Shown here: piece by piece, positions 9,967 to 17,740 of the stretch
Position numbering within the stretch: the first letter of the stretch is position 1
Layout of the letters: each line of letters starts with the position of its first letter
Assembly (NCBI RefSeq): GCF_009863985.1
Contig: NZ_WEZT01000005.1
Coordinates: 275,917-339,916 of the forward strand
From: Furfurilactobacillus milii
GTDB lineage: Bacteria; Bacillota; Bacilli; Lactobacillales; Lactobacillaceae
DNA: 64,000 nt
Direction: 5' to 3'
Made by a program: the position numbers and the translations under genes
The notes under the pieces: generated by a model
The model's input: only the letters and a program-made list of their open reading frames with translations
Databases searched by the model: none
What the model was told of the DNA's origin: nothing

Positions 9967-10002
9967 CAAAAAACGCCACCTGTCCGAAGACAAATGACGT
10001 TT
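9967..10002 (-). terminator. rplS terminator
   Basis: On the minus strand a 13-bp stem (arms 9989-10001 and 9972-9984, with G-T pairs) closes a TTCG tetraloop and is followed by six T. It ends the rimM-trmD-rplS transcript. Confidence 0.85.
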
Positions 10003-10019
10003 GGCTCAAATCGCAAATC

Positions 10020-10373
10020 TTAACGACGTGCTTCCTTGATCCGGGCTGCCTTACCATGCAATGCACGTAAGTAGTAAAGCTTACTACGACGAACACGGCC
10101 ATGGCGAGTTACTTCAACGTGGTCAACTCGTGGTGAGTTAACTGGGAATGTCCGTTCCACACCAATCCCGTTACTGATCTTACGAACAGTGTACGTTGCG
10201 GAAATACCAGCACCGCGGCGCTTAACAACAACACCTTCGAATAACTGGATACGTTCACGAGTACCTTCAACAATTCGTGCGAATACACGAACAGTGTCGC
10301 CGGCACGGAAATCTGGCATGTCATCGCGAAGTTGCCCTGCGGTGATCTTTTCAATTAATTGGTTCTGTCTCAT
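10020..10373 (-). CDS. rplS: 50S ribosomal protein L19
   Basis: Large-subunit protein at the interface with the 30S subunit. The sequence [20 protein letters not shown] at the start and the [20 protein letters not shown] and GKAARIKE blocks are diagnostic. ATG 10373 (117 residues) is chosen over the longer frame because it matches every L19 and has AAAGGAAG upstream. It is the last gene of rimM-trmD-rplS, 184 nt after trmD, and that long gap probably holds an autoregulatory leader. Confidence 0.97.
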   Translation of the reverse strand: MRQNQLIEKITAGQLRDDMPDFRAGDTVRVFARIVEGTRERIQLFEGVVVKRRGAGISATYTVRKISNGIGVERTFPVNSPRVDHVEVTRHGRVRRSKLYYLRALHGKAARIKEARR

Positions 10374-10384
10374 AATGTGAGAAC

Positions 10385-10450
10385 TTCCTTTCACTCAAAA
10401 TTCATAAACGGGCATCCCGCCAGCGGAATATTGGTAGTATTGGGCTCAAA
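10385..10450 (-). promoter_or_regulatory. candidate L19 (rplS) mRNA leader
   Basis: The gap before rplS is long for an operon, and on the minus strand contains CCGCTGGCGGGATGCCCG, a small structured segment that resembles, from memory, the L19 leader of Firmicutes, where L19 is thought to bind its own mRNA. Boundaries are approximate. A covariance search with the Rfam L19 leader model would settle it. Confidence 0.45.
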
Positions 10451-10557
10451 GCCACAAATTAGATTACCATAGAACAAGCGCATTTGTAAAGGCATTTTCC
10501 TTTACAGAATTAATGAATGATGCGGACCACGTAATGCCGCAAACTTATCAAGCGCGC

Positions 10558-11298
10558 TTAGCCCCGCGTTTCTTCATCTATGACATCAGCTAATAAACGA
10601 CGTTGTGAAACCGTCAATTCGGCATTATCAAGCAGGTCTGGTCGCCGTTGATAGGTCCTTCTCAAGGACTCTGTTTCACGCCACTGATCAATCAATTGAT
10701 GATTACCGTTTGTCAGCACCTCAGGCACTTTCATGCCTCTAAAATCTGCCGGACGTGTGTACTGCGGATACTCCAGCAAACCGTTACTAAATGAATCTCC
10801 GGGGGCTGAATCCGTATTTCCCAACACGTCAGGAATCAATCGAACCGTTGCATCAATCATGACCATAGCGCCAAGCTCCCCACCGGTTAGCACGTAATCG
10901 CCTAGGGATACTTCATCGGTGACTAAATGACGAATCCGTTCGTCATAACCTTCATAATGGCCACAAATAAATGTCAAATGTGACTCTTTAGAAAAGTCTT
11001 CCGCAACATGCTCGGTAAAAGGAACGCCAGCCGGGTCGAGTAAAATCACGCGCCCTCGATCACCCGCTTCTTGTTCAACATGATCCATGGCATCAAAAAT
11101 CGGCTGCGGCATTAACAGCATACCAGCGCCACCACCATAAGGCGTATCATCGACATGATGATGTTTATCCGTCGTAAACTGACGAAAATCAGTCACGTTG
11201 ATATCTAGAATTCCTTTATCAACAGCCTTACCAACGATGGACTCAGTTAATGGCCCACTAAACATGTCCGGAAAGAGACTTAAAATATCAATTCTCAT
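10558..11298 (-). CDS. trmD: tRNA (guanine-N1-)-methyltransferase TrmD
   Basis: SPOUT-class methyltransferase forming m1G37 in tRNAs with a G next to the anticodon, which prevents +1 frameshifts. The 246 residues include [13 protein letters not shown] at the start, [12 protein letters not shown] near 51, and the knotted cofactor region [10 protein letters not shown] and [15 protein letters not shown] near 112-144. Its start overlaps the end of rimM by 11 nt, pointing to translational coupling. Confidence 0.97.
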   Translation of the reverse strand: MRIDILSLFPDMFSGPLTESIVGKAVDKGILDINVTDFRQFTTDKHHHVDDTPYGGGAGMLLMPQPIFDAMDHVEQEAGDRGRVILLDPAGVPFTEHVAEDFSKESHLTFICGHYEGYDERIRHLVTDEVSLGDYVLTGGELGAMVMIDATVRLIPDVLGNTDSAPGDSFSNGLLEYPQYTRPADFRGMKVPEVLTNGNHQLIDQWRETESLRRTYQRRPDLLDNAELTVSQRRLLADVIDEETRG

Positions 11299-11815
11299 CG
11301 CTGTCCAACCCCGCCATCATTTCGATATGAACGACACCATTAGCGATGTCGACATCTTTAACAACTTGATCAATCACCGGCAATAACAAGTCAGACTTAC
11401 CTTGTCGCTTAACCACCCAGACATCATTTGCACCAGGTGCCATAATTTCAGAAATCGTGCCAAGGTCTTGTTGATGTTCGTCAATAACATGAAGCCCAAT
11501 AATTTCCCGGTAATAATATTGACCTTCAGGCAATTTTTGCTGCTGATCTTCCGTAACATACAGATCAGCGCCCTTATATTTTTCAACCAAATTAATATCG
11601 TTCATTCCTGTAAAAGTAATGAGGATAAAACTTTTGTGGGGTCTTGAGGAGGCGATGGTTAATTTTTCTTGGTGCGCGCCCGGCGTTTGTGCCGTGACGT
11701 AAACCTGACTGCCAACCTTAAAACGTGACTTTGGAAAATCAGTACTGGAGATAACCCGAAGTTCTCCCTTCAGACCTTGTGTATTTACAATTTTACCAAT
11801 GGTGTAAAATGCCAT
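11288..11815 (-). CDS. rimM: ribosome maturation factor RimM
   Basis: 16S rRNA-processing factor that assists assembly of the 30S head near S19. The 175-residue protein has the N-terminal beta-barrel ([18 protein letters not shown]) and the C-terminal PRC-barrel (near 97-165, with the WVV segment and [10 protein letters not shown]). An AAGGAG site precedes ATG 11815. It heads rimM-trmD-rplS; a terminator after khpA separates it from rpsP-khpA, so it probably has its own promoter in 11816-11904. Confidence 0.95.
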   Translation of the reverse strand: MAFYTIGKIVNTQGLKGELRVISSTDFPKSRFKVGSQVYVTAQTPGAHQEKLTIASSRPHKSFILITFTGMNDINLVEKYKGADLYVTEDQQQKLPEGQYYYREIIGLHVIDEHQQDLGTISEIMAPGANDVWVVKRQGKSDLLLPVIDQVVKDVDIANGVVHIEMMAGLDSDEN

Positions 11816-11904
11816 TCCAATCTCCTTAACATTTAACGTGCAACAGCAAACACTCTATAACTAAATATAAGTGCTGTTCTCACAGCTAACTAATAAATAT
11901 TATA

Positions 11905-11939
11905 AAAAAAGGACCGAGAAATAATCATTCTCAGGTCCC
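11905..11939 (-). terminator. terminator after khpA
   Basis: On the minus strand GGACCTGAGAA pairs with TTCTCGGTCC (one bulge) around an 8-10 nt loop, followed by seven T. It separates rpsP-khpA from rimM-trmD-rplS. Confidence 0.8.
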
Positions 11940-12218
11940 TTATTTATTCTCGTCAACAATAATCAAACGAACCTTTTGTTGGTCAACCGTCCGAATGCTG
12001 TACACCAATGTGCGAATTGCTTGCGCAACCTGACCATGACGGCCAATAACTTCACCAATATCATCGGGCGCAACCGTTAATGAATAATTCATAAAACGGT
12101 CCCCTTGTTCCGCCTGTACAGAAACTGCATCAGGATGTGAAACAAGTGGTTGGACCAACGTTTGGATTAGTGAAGCAACTGCATCGACTGATAAACGATT
12201 ATTTTGATTCGTACTCAT
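11940..12218 (-). CDS. khpA: KH-domain RNA-binding protein KhpA
   Basis: Small single-KH-domain RNA-binding protein (YlqC family) that, in streptococci and lactobacilli, partners with KhpB and affects cell division and elongation. The GRHG loop at residues 58-61 is the KH GxxG motif, flanked by the usual helices (IGEVIGRHGQVAQAIRTLV). At 92 residues it is slightly longer than typical because of a short polar N-terminus. It sits 17 nt after rpsP, the conserved Firmicutes order. Confidence 0.93.
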   Translation of the reverse strand: MSTNQNNRLSVDAVASLIQTLVQPLVSHPDAVSVQAEQGDRFMNYSLTVAPDDIGEVIGRHGQVAQAIRTLVYSIRTVDQQKVRLIIVDENK

Positions 12219-12235
12219 GAATTGTCGCCTCGAAT

Positions 12236-12511
12236 TTACTTCTTAGTGAACTTAGCTTCGTGGTACTGCTTCATGATACCTTCACGTGAGAAGATGTTTT
12301 TAACAGTGTCAGAAGGTTGCGCACCATTGTTTAACCACTTCATTGCTAATTCAGCATCTAATTTAACTTCTGCTGGGTTAACCAAAGTGTTGAAAGTACC
12401 AATTTGTTCGATGAAACGGCCATCACGTGGTGAACGTGAGTCAGCAACAACGATACGGTAGAATGGGCGCTTCTTAGAACCCATACGTTTTAAACGAATT
12501 TTTACAGACAT
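12236..12511 (-). CDS. rpsP: 30S ribosomal protein S16
   Basis: Early-assembling small-subunit protein. [20 protein letters not shown] and the [20 protein letters not shown] block are diagnostic; 91 residues is normal. GGGAGGAA lies 7 nt before ATG 12511. It heads the rpsP-khpA unit and has a good promoter at 12545-12573. ffh and ylxM, which precede rpsP in many Firmicutes, are not here. Confidence 0.98.
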   Translation of the reverse strand: MSVKIRLKRMGSKKRPFYRIVVADSRSPRDGRFIEQIGTFNTLVNPAEVKLDAELAMKWLNNGAQPSDTVKNIFSREGIMKQYHEAKFTKK

Positions 12512-12544
12512 GAGATTTCCTCCCTCAATTTCTTAACGTGTACT

Positions 12545-12573
12545 AGTTTATCTAAACTCACCTAGGGTGTCAA
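12545..12573 (-). promoter_or_regulatory. rpsP promoter (sigma-70 type)
   Basis: Reading the minus strand, TTGACA (12573-12568), 17 nt, then TAAACT (12550-12545). The -35 is consensus and the -10 is close; it lies 34 nt before the rpsP start. Confidence 0.7.
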
Positions 12574-12764
12574 GAGGTTTTTCTTTACAGTTGAAATTAT
12601 CCCACTCTGACGCAGATTTTCAACCCTCAACAATTCTGTAAAAAAAGTTAAGATACTTAAAGTCTGGTCAAGATTGGCTAAACTTAAACCTCATAATAAA
12701 TGCGCTATGATACATTAACAGTACATTTAATTCGATAAAAACGATCCATTAAAAGGAGTTTCAT

Positions 12765-13733
12765 ATGCAAAATAATTTGGATCCGCGTATTAGCTTTCTT
12801 CATCCACAATTGCGGATTGTTAAAACGGATGCGATCAATCGTCCCACGAATGCACGGTTATTGCAAGCTGTAGGCGCGACAGCAATGGACAGTCGGGGCA
12901 CAGACCTCACCGCGCATTTAAACGCCAATCTTGAAAATATTGATTTTTCAGTCGCAGGTCAGCATCAGGTACCCGTTGCCGTGATGGACGACCGGGGAAA
13001 TGTCGGCCGTGCTGCCTTCACTTTGACCATTGTCAATACGGAAGCCGATCTTGACGGCCATTCCCCGATTGTTGTTGAATCCGCACCAGAGTCTGCTGCC
13101 GCGAGTCAAGTTGCTTCAGGTGCTACCCAGCCCAAAAGTAAACGTCGTCGTCCAAAACGGTTGATCATTGGAGGCGTCGCTGCACTTTTAGTACTGGTGC
13201 TCGTCATTTGGGGTGTTTCCGCTCACCAAAATGCAGCAAATCAGGCAGCCGAAGCTTCTTCTTCCAGTTTGGCCGCCAGTTCCTCTGCAGCGGCCGCTAG
13301 CAGCGCCGAGGCATCTTCTAAGGCTGCTGAATCATCTGCCGCTGCCTCATCGCAACAAGCATCCTTAACCTCTCAAAACAGCAGCTTATCTAACAAGGTT
13401 GGCAGTTTAAAATCGCAAGTCAAAGAAATGACTACCGTCGTTAAAAATACCCAACAAGCGGTTAATGACTACAAAGATAGTAACGATCGAGCACAATATG
13501 AGTCCACGATTTCCTCTCTTCAGCAACAAGTTTCAGATCTTCAGCAACAAGTGCAACAAGGAAATTCGAACGCTGTCGTTCGTGGTGCCATGTCATCTCA
13601 GCTAAATAAGCTTTCGACCACAGTCGGTGATTTAGAAAATAGTTCCAGCCCTTCTGATGCTAGCAGTACACTAAAAGATAGTGGCGTTAACGGCATCGTT
13701 AATAAAATGCAGGACTTGCTCAGCAGTTTTTAA
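12765..13733 (+). CDS. single-pass membrane protein with N-terminal Ig-like region and Ser/Ala-rich coiled-coil exterior
   Basis: I do not recognise a named family. Residues 1-92 look like a bacterial Ig-like domain: a run of beta-type strands ending in VPVAVMDDRGNVGRAAFTLT, the pattern seen at the end of DUF5011/HYR-type repeats. A basic patch (KSKRRRPKR, 124-132) precedes a single membrane segment at about 133-152. By the positive-inside rule the Ig-like part would be cytoplasmic and the rest outside. The outer part has a Ser/Ala-rich stretch (160-205) and then glutamine-rich coiled-coil (about 205-265, LQQQVSDLQQQVQQ). There is no sorting signal. AAAGGAG lies before ATG 12765. It is divergent from rpsP and ends at a strong terminator. 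Confidence 0.8.
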   Translation: MQNNLDPRISFLHPQLRIVKTDAINRPTNARLLQAVGATAMDSRGTDLTAHLNANLENIDFSVAGQHQVPVAVMDDRGNVGRAAFTLTIVNTEADLDGHSPIVVESAPESAAASQVASGATQPKSKRRRPKRLIIGGVAALLVLVLVIWGVSAHQNAANQAAEASSSSLAASSSAAAASSAEASSKAAESSAAASSQQASLTSQNSSLSNKVGSLKSQVKEMTTVVKNTQQAVNDYKDSNDRAQYESTISSLQQQVSDLQQQVQQGNSNAVVRGAMSSQLNKLSTTVGDLENSSSPSDASSTLKDSGVNGIVNKMQDLLSSF

Positions 13734-13754
13734 TAGCTTAATGAACGCATTATC

Positions 13755-13816
13755 AAAAAAGGTACCAGCCTCTGTCATCCCATTTAATTGGAAGTCAGAG
13801 GCTGATACCTTTTTTA
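13755..13816. terminator. bidirectional terminator between converging genes
   Basis: AAAAAAGGTA and CCAGCCTCTG on the left pair with CAGAGGCTG and ATACCTTTTTT on the right around a loop of about 20 nt. It serves the plus-strand membrane protein and the minus-strand CAP-domain gene. Confidence 0.85.
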
Positions 13817-13819
13817 CGT

Positions 13820-14893
13820 TTAATGTGAAGCATCACGGGAAAGTGAAAATGGCTTAAATTGATACTGATAACCCTTAGGATACTGAGTTAGTCCCGTCAA
13901 ACGAACACGATACTTGTGACCATTTACAATCTTTAAAGATGGCCGGTAAGTAATGATTGATGCAAACTGGCCAAAATGATTCGTACGATCAAGATTGACG
14001 TGAGATGCGTTAACCGTCCGTTTGGCAGTTAAGTCAGTGACCTGTACTTGGACCCTGCCTGTTGTCCCTTGTTCCATGGTGAAAGCACTCGACCAATAAA
14101 CGGGGCGATTTTTAACGTCACTCGTTAAAAGCTCTTTCGGAAAAACACCGGTGGTCGGATAGTTGATTACGACAGCGCGATTGGGCGTGACGGCTCGTTG
14201 TGCCTGATCCGTAAAATAAATGTCACTGTAGGCAAACGTCGCGTTAGGACGGTGTGCGACGCCTATGCCAACGCTATGGATAACCGGAGACAACAACCAC
14301 GCACGATGACCAGTATTGTTGCCCTCCACATTGAAATTGTCGCGAATGTAATTGCCCATAGTTGCGTCAAGACGCTCTGGCACGTTCATTTCACCAATAT
14401 TACTATTAAGGGTGATTTGCTGACCTTCTTGCCACTGTTGCTGACTAACAATTCCCGGTCGTTCGATCCCCTTTAAACCATGTTGAAAGTTATTAGCGGC
14501 AGCCATGTCAGCCACTGCAGTTTGGGCTTGTTGATTAGTATTAAATTCGTAGTGAACAGTTGGCAATCCCTCAATTTGACGATAAAAATTCAGTGATGCC
14601 AATAATTGCGTCTGATACTGATTGGAAAGTTTGCCAGCCACCAAATGCTTTTTAAAAGACGGGCGTCGTGCGTAACTATTGTGATCGTCATACTCACGTT
14701 GACTAATTTTATGGTACATTTTACGCTGCTTATCGATTTGTCGCTGTTCAGCATTAGTATAAGTGGCAGCTGATACAGAAGGCGTATGAATTATTGATAC
14801 TAATGTTAAAGCACACACACTCACGCCAATTGAAACTAACCATCGCTTTACCCATCTTTTTGACATTACCGTTTGCTCATTCCCGTCATTCAA
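13820..14893 (-). CDS. secreted CAP/SCP-domain protein
   Basis: Predicted extracellular protein of the CAP (cysteine-rich secretory/antigen 5/PR-1) superfamily, role in lactobacilli unknown. A signal peptide is clear: basic KRWVKRW, a hydrophobic core (SIGVSVCALTLVSII) and a likely cleavage after SVSAA near residue 44. The CAP domain runs about 88-210, with LNFYRQIEGLP, NIGEMN and HRAWLLSPVIHSVGIGVA; the conserved histidines and glutamate are present. The C-terminal 130 residues are beta-rich and unassigned. No LPXTG, LysM or other anchor is seen, so it may be released. ATG 14893 has AAGGT 11 nt upstream; ATG 14866 is an alternative start. Confidence 0.87.
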   Translation of the reverse strand: MNDGNEQTVMSKRWVKRWLVSIGVSVCALTLVSIIHTPSVSAATYTNAEQRQIDKQRKMYHKISQREYDDHNSYARRPSFKKHLVAGKLSNQYQTQLLASLNFYRQIEGLPTVHYEFNTNQQAQTAVADMAAANNFQHGLKGIERPGIVSQQQWQEGQQITLNSNIGEMNVPERLDATMGNYIRDNFNVEGNNTGHRAWLLSPVIHSVGIGVAHRPNATFAYSDIYFTDQAQRAVTPNRAVVINYPTTGVFPKELLTSDVKNRPVYWSSAFTMEQGTTGRVQVQVTDLTAKRTVNASHVNLDRTNHFGQFASIITYRPSLKIVNGHKYRVRLTGLTQYPKGYQYQFKPFSLSRDASH

Positions 14894-15109
14894 AATAATG
14901 ACCTTGAAAAATAAGTTAACCTGTTTAATCCCCTTAACTCATTTAAAAATGCCATCGTATTTCTATCATTTATTTTAGTATAACAACAAACTGTGAGCGA
15001 ATCAGGTCCAATTGCTAATTCTTTCATTCATTGAAATGTTGTATGCTAAATGTAATTCATTTAGGGACGTGTTCACGTGCAAATTAATTACTTTAGGCAA
15101 ATTACAAGT

Positions 15110-15718
15110 TTAATCCGAACAAGCCCGGAAACTTTCAATGGCAGTCTGTTGATGATGGATTTTTAATGGTCGTTGATTAATAAGCTCAAGTGCCGTTAAT
15201 AAAGCAGCCTTGCTATGTCCACGAGGTCCAACCACTGTATCTATTTCAAAATCACCGATGCGGTTACGTTGGTTAATCACAATTGGTCGTTGTTCAATTG
15301 AACGCCCTAATGATTGATTATATTTAGAACGTTGGTCAAGGTTACGCCGTTGGCGTAGCCCATGTTCAGGTAGTTCACTCAAGGAGAATTCAATTTTCCC
15401 CTGATATAGCCAATTATAAATAGATTTAGTGGCTAGTTTAAGCTCATGCGCAATCACTTCCGGTGACCAGCTTAGACGTAAATGGTTTAGAATGGTTTGC
15501 TTTAATTTGGCATTCAGTTTAGTTTTTCGGCCACAATGCGCCCGTTTATATTCAGCGTTGGCCTGTGCTAATTCAGCTTGATAAGGTTGACAACGAGATA
15601 ATTCATAAGAAATCGTAGACGGAGATCGTTTTAACCGCTCAGCCATTTGGATATTGGTCAGTCCTAGCTCACAAAAGGTTTCAATTTTAATTCGTTCAGA
15701 ATAGGTTATACTAGACAA
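15110..15718 (-). pseudogene. IS30-family transposase with internal in-frame deletion
   Basis: The 202-residue frame begins like a full ISLpl1-type transposase: an N-terminal helix-turn-helix region (SNIQM-like LTNIQMAERLKRSPSTIS) and SWSPEVIAHEL, then the first catalytic aspartate in GDFEIDTVVG near 158. After KAALLT it jumps directly to ALELINQRPLKI, which resembles the last 30 residues of the family. About 105 residues holding the second Asp and the Glu of the DDE triad are therefore gone. It starts with TTG 15718, and its AGGAG site is buried in a hairpin. It cannot catalyse transposition but could still bind DNA. Confidence 0.85.
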
Positions 15719-15720
15719 AA

Positions 15721-15775
15721 GATCAGCTCCTAAAAAATGGGTTTGTGGTAAACACCATTTTAAAGGAAGCTGATC
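15721..15775. terminator. hairpin over the transposase ribosome binding site, also terminator-like
   Basis: GATCAGCT at 15721-15728 pairs with AGCTGATC at 15768-15775 and the stem continues through AAAATGG/CCATTTT, leaving a loop of about 14 nt. A T-run follows on the plus strand (six T) and a shorter one on the minus strand. On the minus strand the AGGAGC translation signal of the transposase lies in the stem. Confidence 0.7.
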
Positions 15776-15867
15776 TTTTTTGTCCGAACAGCGTTCGGAT
15801 TAATTTTACAATTTACCTTATACCATTCGCCGCTTATCAGTTGGTAATAAAACCGATAATACAAAAA

Positions 15868-15941
15868 TGCAACAGGTGGGGTTCGAACCCACGACCCTCG
15901 GTTTAGAAGACCGATGCTCTATCCAACTGAGCTACTGTTGC
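15868..15941 (-). tRNA. tRNA-Arg (anticodon TCT)
   Basis: A complete 74-nt cloverleaf: acceptor GCAACAG pairs with CTGTTGC, D arm GCTC/GAGC, anticodon stem TCGGT/ACCGA with loop CTTCTAA (anticodon TCT), T arm GTGGG-TTCGAAC-CCCAC, and discriminator A. The 3' CCA is not encoded; a T5 run follows directly. It reads AGA/AGG arginine codons. Confidence 0.97.
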
Positions 15942-16001
15942 GAAACTTAACCTTATTAGTATAAAAAACGGAATCGACAGTGTCAATTTAAGTTTAGAAG
16001 A

Positions 16002-16259
16002 TTATTCAATATAATTGCCAAGCAACAAGTTGGTATTGAACAAATTGTCTAAGCAATTAAAACCAAATTTAGTCATGTATAGTGCTGATCCAAAAATAAA
16101 GACGATCACCGAAGTGACCGCCTGGAATGATCCCAAACGGATAAGTTCGGGACTGGAACAGTGTATCACAGTTAAAACCGCAAAGAAAAGGACAAAATTC
16201 TTTTTTATATCTAGATTTCTTGAACTACACGTGCCGGCCACGAAATATAAGCTAAAAGA
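16002..16259 (-). pseudogene. possible remnant of a polytopic membrane protein
   Basis: Between a TAA at about 16260 and the stop at 16002 the minus strand encodes about 85 residues with two strongly hydrophobic segments (NFVLFFAVLTVIHC and AVTSVIVFIFGSALYM) separated by a charged turn. Only a GTG (16241) is available as start and it lacks a ribosome binding site. The pattern suggests a fragment of a larger permease, but I cannot name a family and it may be chance. Confidence 0.35.
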
Positions 16260-16318
16260 TTACTATACTGCACAAATGTATTCGCTTGCAAGAATGTGTA
16301 ATATAGTCCCTTTATCTG

Positions 16319-16348
16319 TTGACGAAGCGCTTTCATTTCTTATATAAT
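16319..16348 (+). promoter_or_regulatory. promoter of the TetR gene
   Basis: TTGACG (16319-16324), 18 nt, TATAAT (16343-16348), 60 nt before the regulator start. Confidence 0.65.
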
Positions 16349-16408
16349 AGGCTTTGTAAACATTTATCAGAGTGCTGTCTAATAAATTGAGCAACTTGGG
16401 GGTGCATC

Positions 16409-17083
16409 ATGGTTAAACATTTGGACCCTCGGGTGATTAAAACGCGGTCAAGTTTAAAAACTGCCCTAATCAGTGTGATGCAACAATACAAAATTGAAAA
16501 TATCAGTGTTCAAAAGATCACTGAAACTGCGCACATTACTCGAGGAACATTTTATTTACATTATAAAGACAAGCGAGATTTCATTTCACGTGCCATGACT
16601 GAAATTTTGGATGACTTTTTTGATGCCGTCATTGATGACGGCACTGACAGTTTACCAGAGCATTACGCCTTTCTGAACGGTCATGCAGTAAATGTCTTTT
16701 ACTTAAACAACGCCTTTAATTACATTGAAAAAGACGCTCAGATGTTCAACGTTTTGTTGAATACACAGGAAAATGGGTTATTTGAACATGAATTATATGC
16801 CCGAATGACTGGCTATCTAAATCGTTTCTATGATCAGATGAAACCGGCGTTTGCTGACATCGGCGTACCAATCAACATTCAAATTGCCTTTACTGTTTCT
16901 GCTTATGTTGGTTTAATCAAAAATTGGCTCATTGAAGGCATGATTTATACACCACATTATATGACAGGATCAGTTCATAAAATGATTTCGCTCGTGAGCG
17001 CCGGTTCTCCAAAAACAGTTACGTTTACCAACTTTTTCTATTCAGATCCGCAATTATTGGCTCGTCAAACTAATAACTGGTAG
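16409..17083 (+). CDS. TetR/AcrR-family transcriptional regulator
   Basis: DNA-binding repressor of 224 residues. The N-terminal helix-turn-helix is clear (IENISVQKITETAHITRGTF then YLHYKDKRDFI, residues 29-60), and the ligand-binding C-terminal half is helical with YVGLIKNWLIEGMI, the pattern of the DhaS-like TetR subgroup. Start ATG 16409 follows TTGGGGGTGC. No divergent target gene remains next to it: the neighbour on that side is the degenerate membrane frame, which might have been its former target. It ends at a terminator. Confidence 0.9.
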   Translation: MVKHLDPRVIKTRSSLKTALISVMQQYKIENISVQKITETAHITRGTFYLHYKDKRDFISRAMTEILDDFFDAVIDDGTDSLPEHYAFLNGHAVNVFYLNNAFNYIEKDAQMFNVLLNTQENGLFEHELYARMTGYLNRFYDQMKPAFADIGVPINIQIAFTVSAYVGLIKNWLIEGMIYTPHYMTGSVHKMISLVSAGSPKTVTFTNFFYSDPQLLARQTNNW

Positions 17084-17106
17084 GCGTAAGCGTGCTAATG
17101 AACACA

Positions 17107-17154
17107 AAATAAGGCCTGACGTTGGGCTATAAACCCAACGTTAAGCCTTGTTTT
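17107..17154. terminator. bidirectional terminator
   Basis: AAGGC plus TGACGTTGGG pairs with CCCAACGTT plus GCCTT around a 7-nt loop, with A- and T-runs outside. It lies between the TetR gene and the converging dUTPase gene. Confidence 0.8.
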
Positions 17155-17178
17155 GATTGCTATATTATCACGAAAAGA

Positions 17179-17718
17179 CTAATAGTCATTAGCCTGACGT
17201 TTTAAATTTTTTTCGCGCTTTGCTTGATAAGCTTCCTGAATTTCATTTTGCGTAAAGCCAAAGCCACGCAAACCCATTGTTAAGAATAAGTGCCACGCAT
17301 GGCCAAAATCGCCCTGACGATGTTCTTTTAGACTGGATAAAATCATACTGTTAATGGCCAAATAGGTCTTGGTTAGATTAAGATCCGGTCCCTTTGTCAG
17401 CTTAGTCAATTCGTCAGGCGTTAAGACTGTTAAATGCGTCCATTGCTGTTTATGGAAAATCAACAAAAAGAAATCCAATGCATCGACATATTCTTCTAAC
17501 AGCGTCTGATGGGATGTTTGACCAGGATTACTTTTACCGCGGTGCGTTTTCCACACCTTAAACCATTCACTCGTATTCGCAATCTCGGCCAACTCGACGT
17601 CTAAGGCTAAATATGCGTTCTGTAGACTATCCTCACGCGACCAATGTAATTGCTTTGCATCATGTACTTGTTGATCAAACTCAATGCATTCGCGCAAAAG
17701 CATCGCTAAATCTAACAT
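17179..17718 (-). CDS. dimeric all-alpha dUTPase (dUTPase_2/MazG-like)
   Basis: Predicted dUTP diphosphatase, keeping uracil out of DNA and supplying dUMP for thymidylate synthesis. The helical metal-binding motifs are present: ALDVELAEIANTSEWFKVWK near 33-52 (two acidic residues spaced as ExxE-like) and LLEEYVDALDFFL near 74-86. ATG 17718 (179 residues) is preferred because AGGGG lies 8 nt upstream. The unknown pair at 17741-19850 is immediately upstream on the same strand with a 22-nt gap, so all three are likely co-transcribed. The classical trimeric dUTPase fold is not involved. Confidence 0.85.
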   Translation of the reverse strand: MLDLAMLLRECIEFDQQVHDAKQLHWSREDSLQNAYLALDVELAEIANTSEWFKVWKTHRGKSNPGQTSHQTLLEEYVDALDFFLLIFHKQQWTHLTVLTPDELTKLTKGPDLNLTKTYLAINSMILSSLKEHRQGDFGHAWHLFLTMGLRGFGFTQNEIQEAYQAKREKNLKRQANDY

Positions 17719-17740
17719 TGTAATTCCCCTAACCTGTCTA

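Larger units (their letters stand above)
15095..15818 (-). mobile_element. IS30-family element (ISLpl1-like), internally deleted
   Basis: The element is bounded by related 26-bp terminal inverted repeats at 15095-15120 and 15793-15818, which share the inner block TTAATCCGAAC and the outer AGG. The enclosed 724 bp is well short of the roughly 1 kb usual for this group because the middle of the transposase gene is missing. I see no clear 2-3 bp target duplication (TTT versus TAT), so the flanks may have changed since insertion. Confidence 0.85.
15942..16408. other. intergenic stretch with one degenerate frame and the TetR promoter
   Basis: No intact gene is evident. The minus strand holds a short hydrophobic frame (separate entry) that looks like a membrane-protein remnant. 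A plus-strand frame at 16015-16347 has a TTG start without a ribosome binding site and overlaps the TetR promoter, so I do not call it. Confidence 0.5.

Noticed and set aside
16015..16347. 110-residue plus-strand frame after tRNA-Arg
   Set aside because: TTG start without ribosome binding site, no domain-like pattern, and its end overlaps the good TetR promoter.
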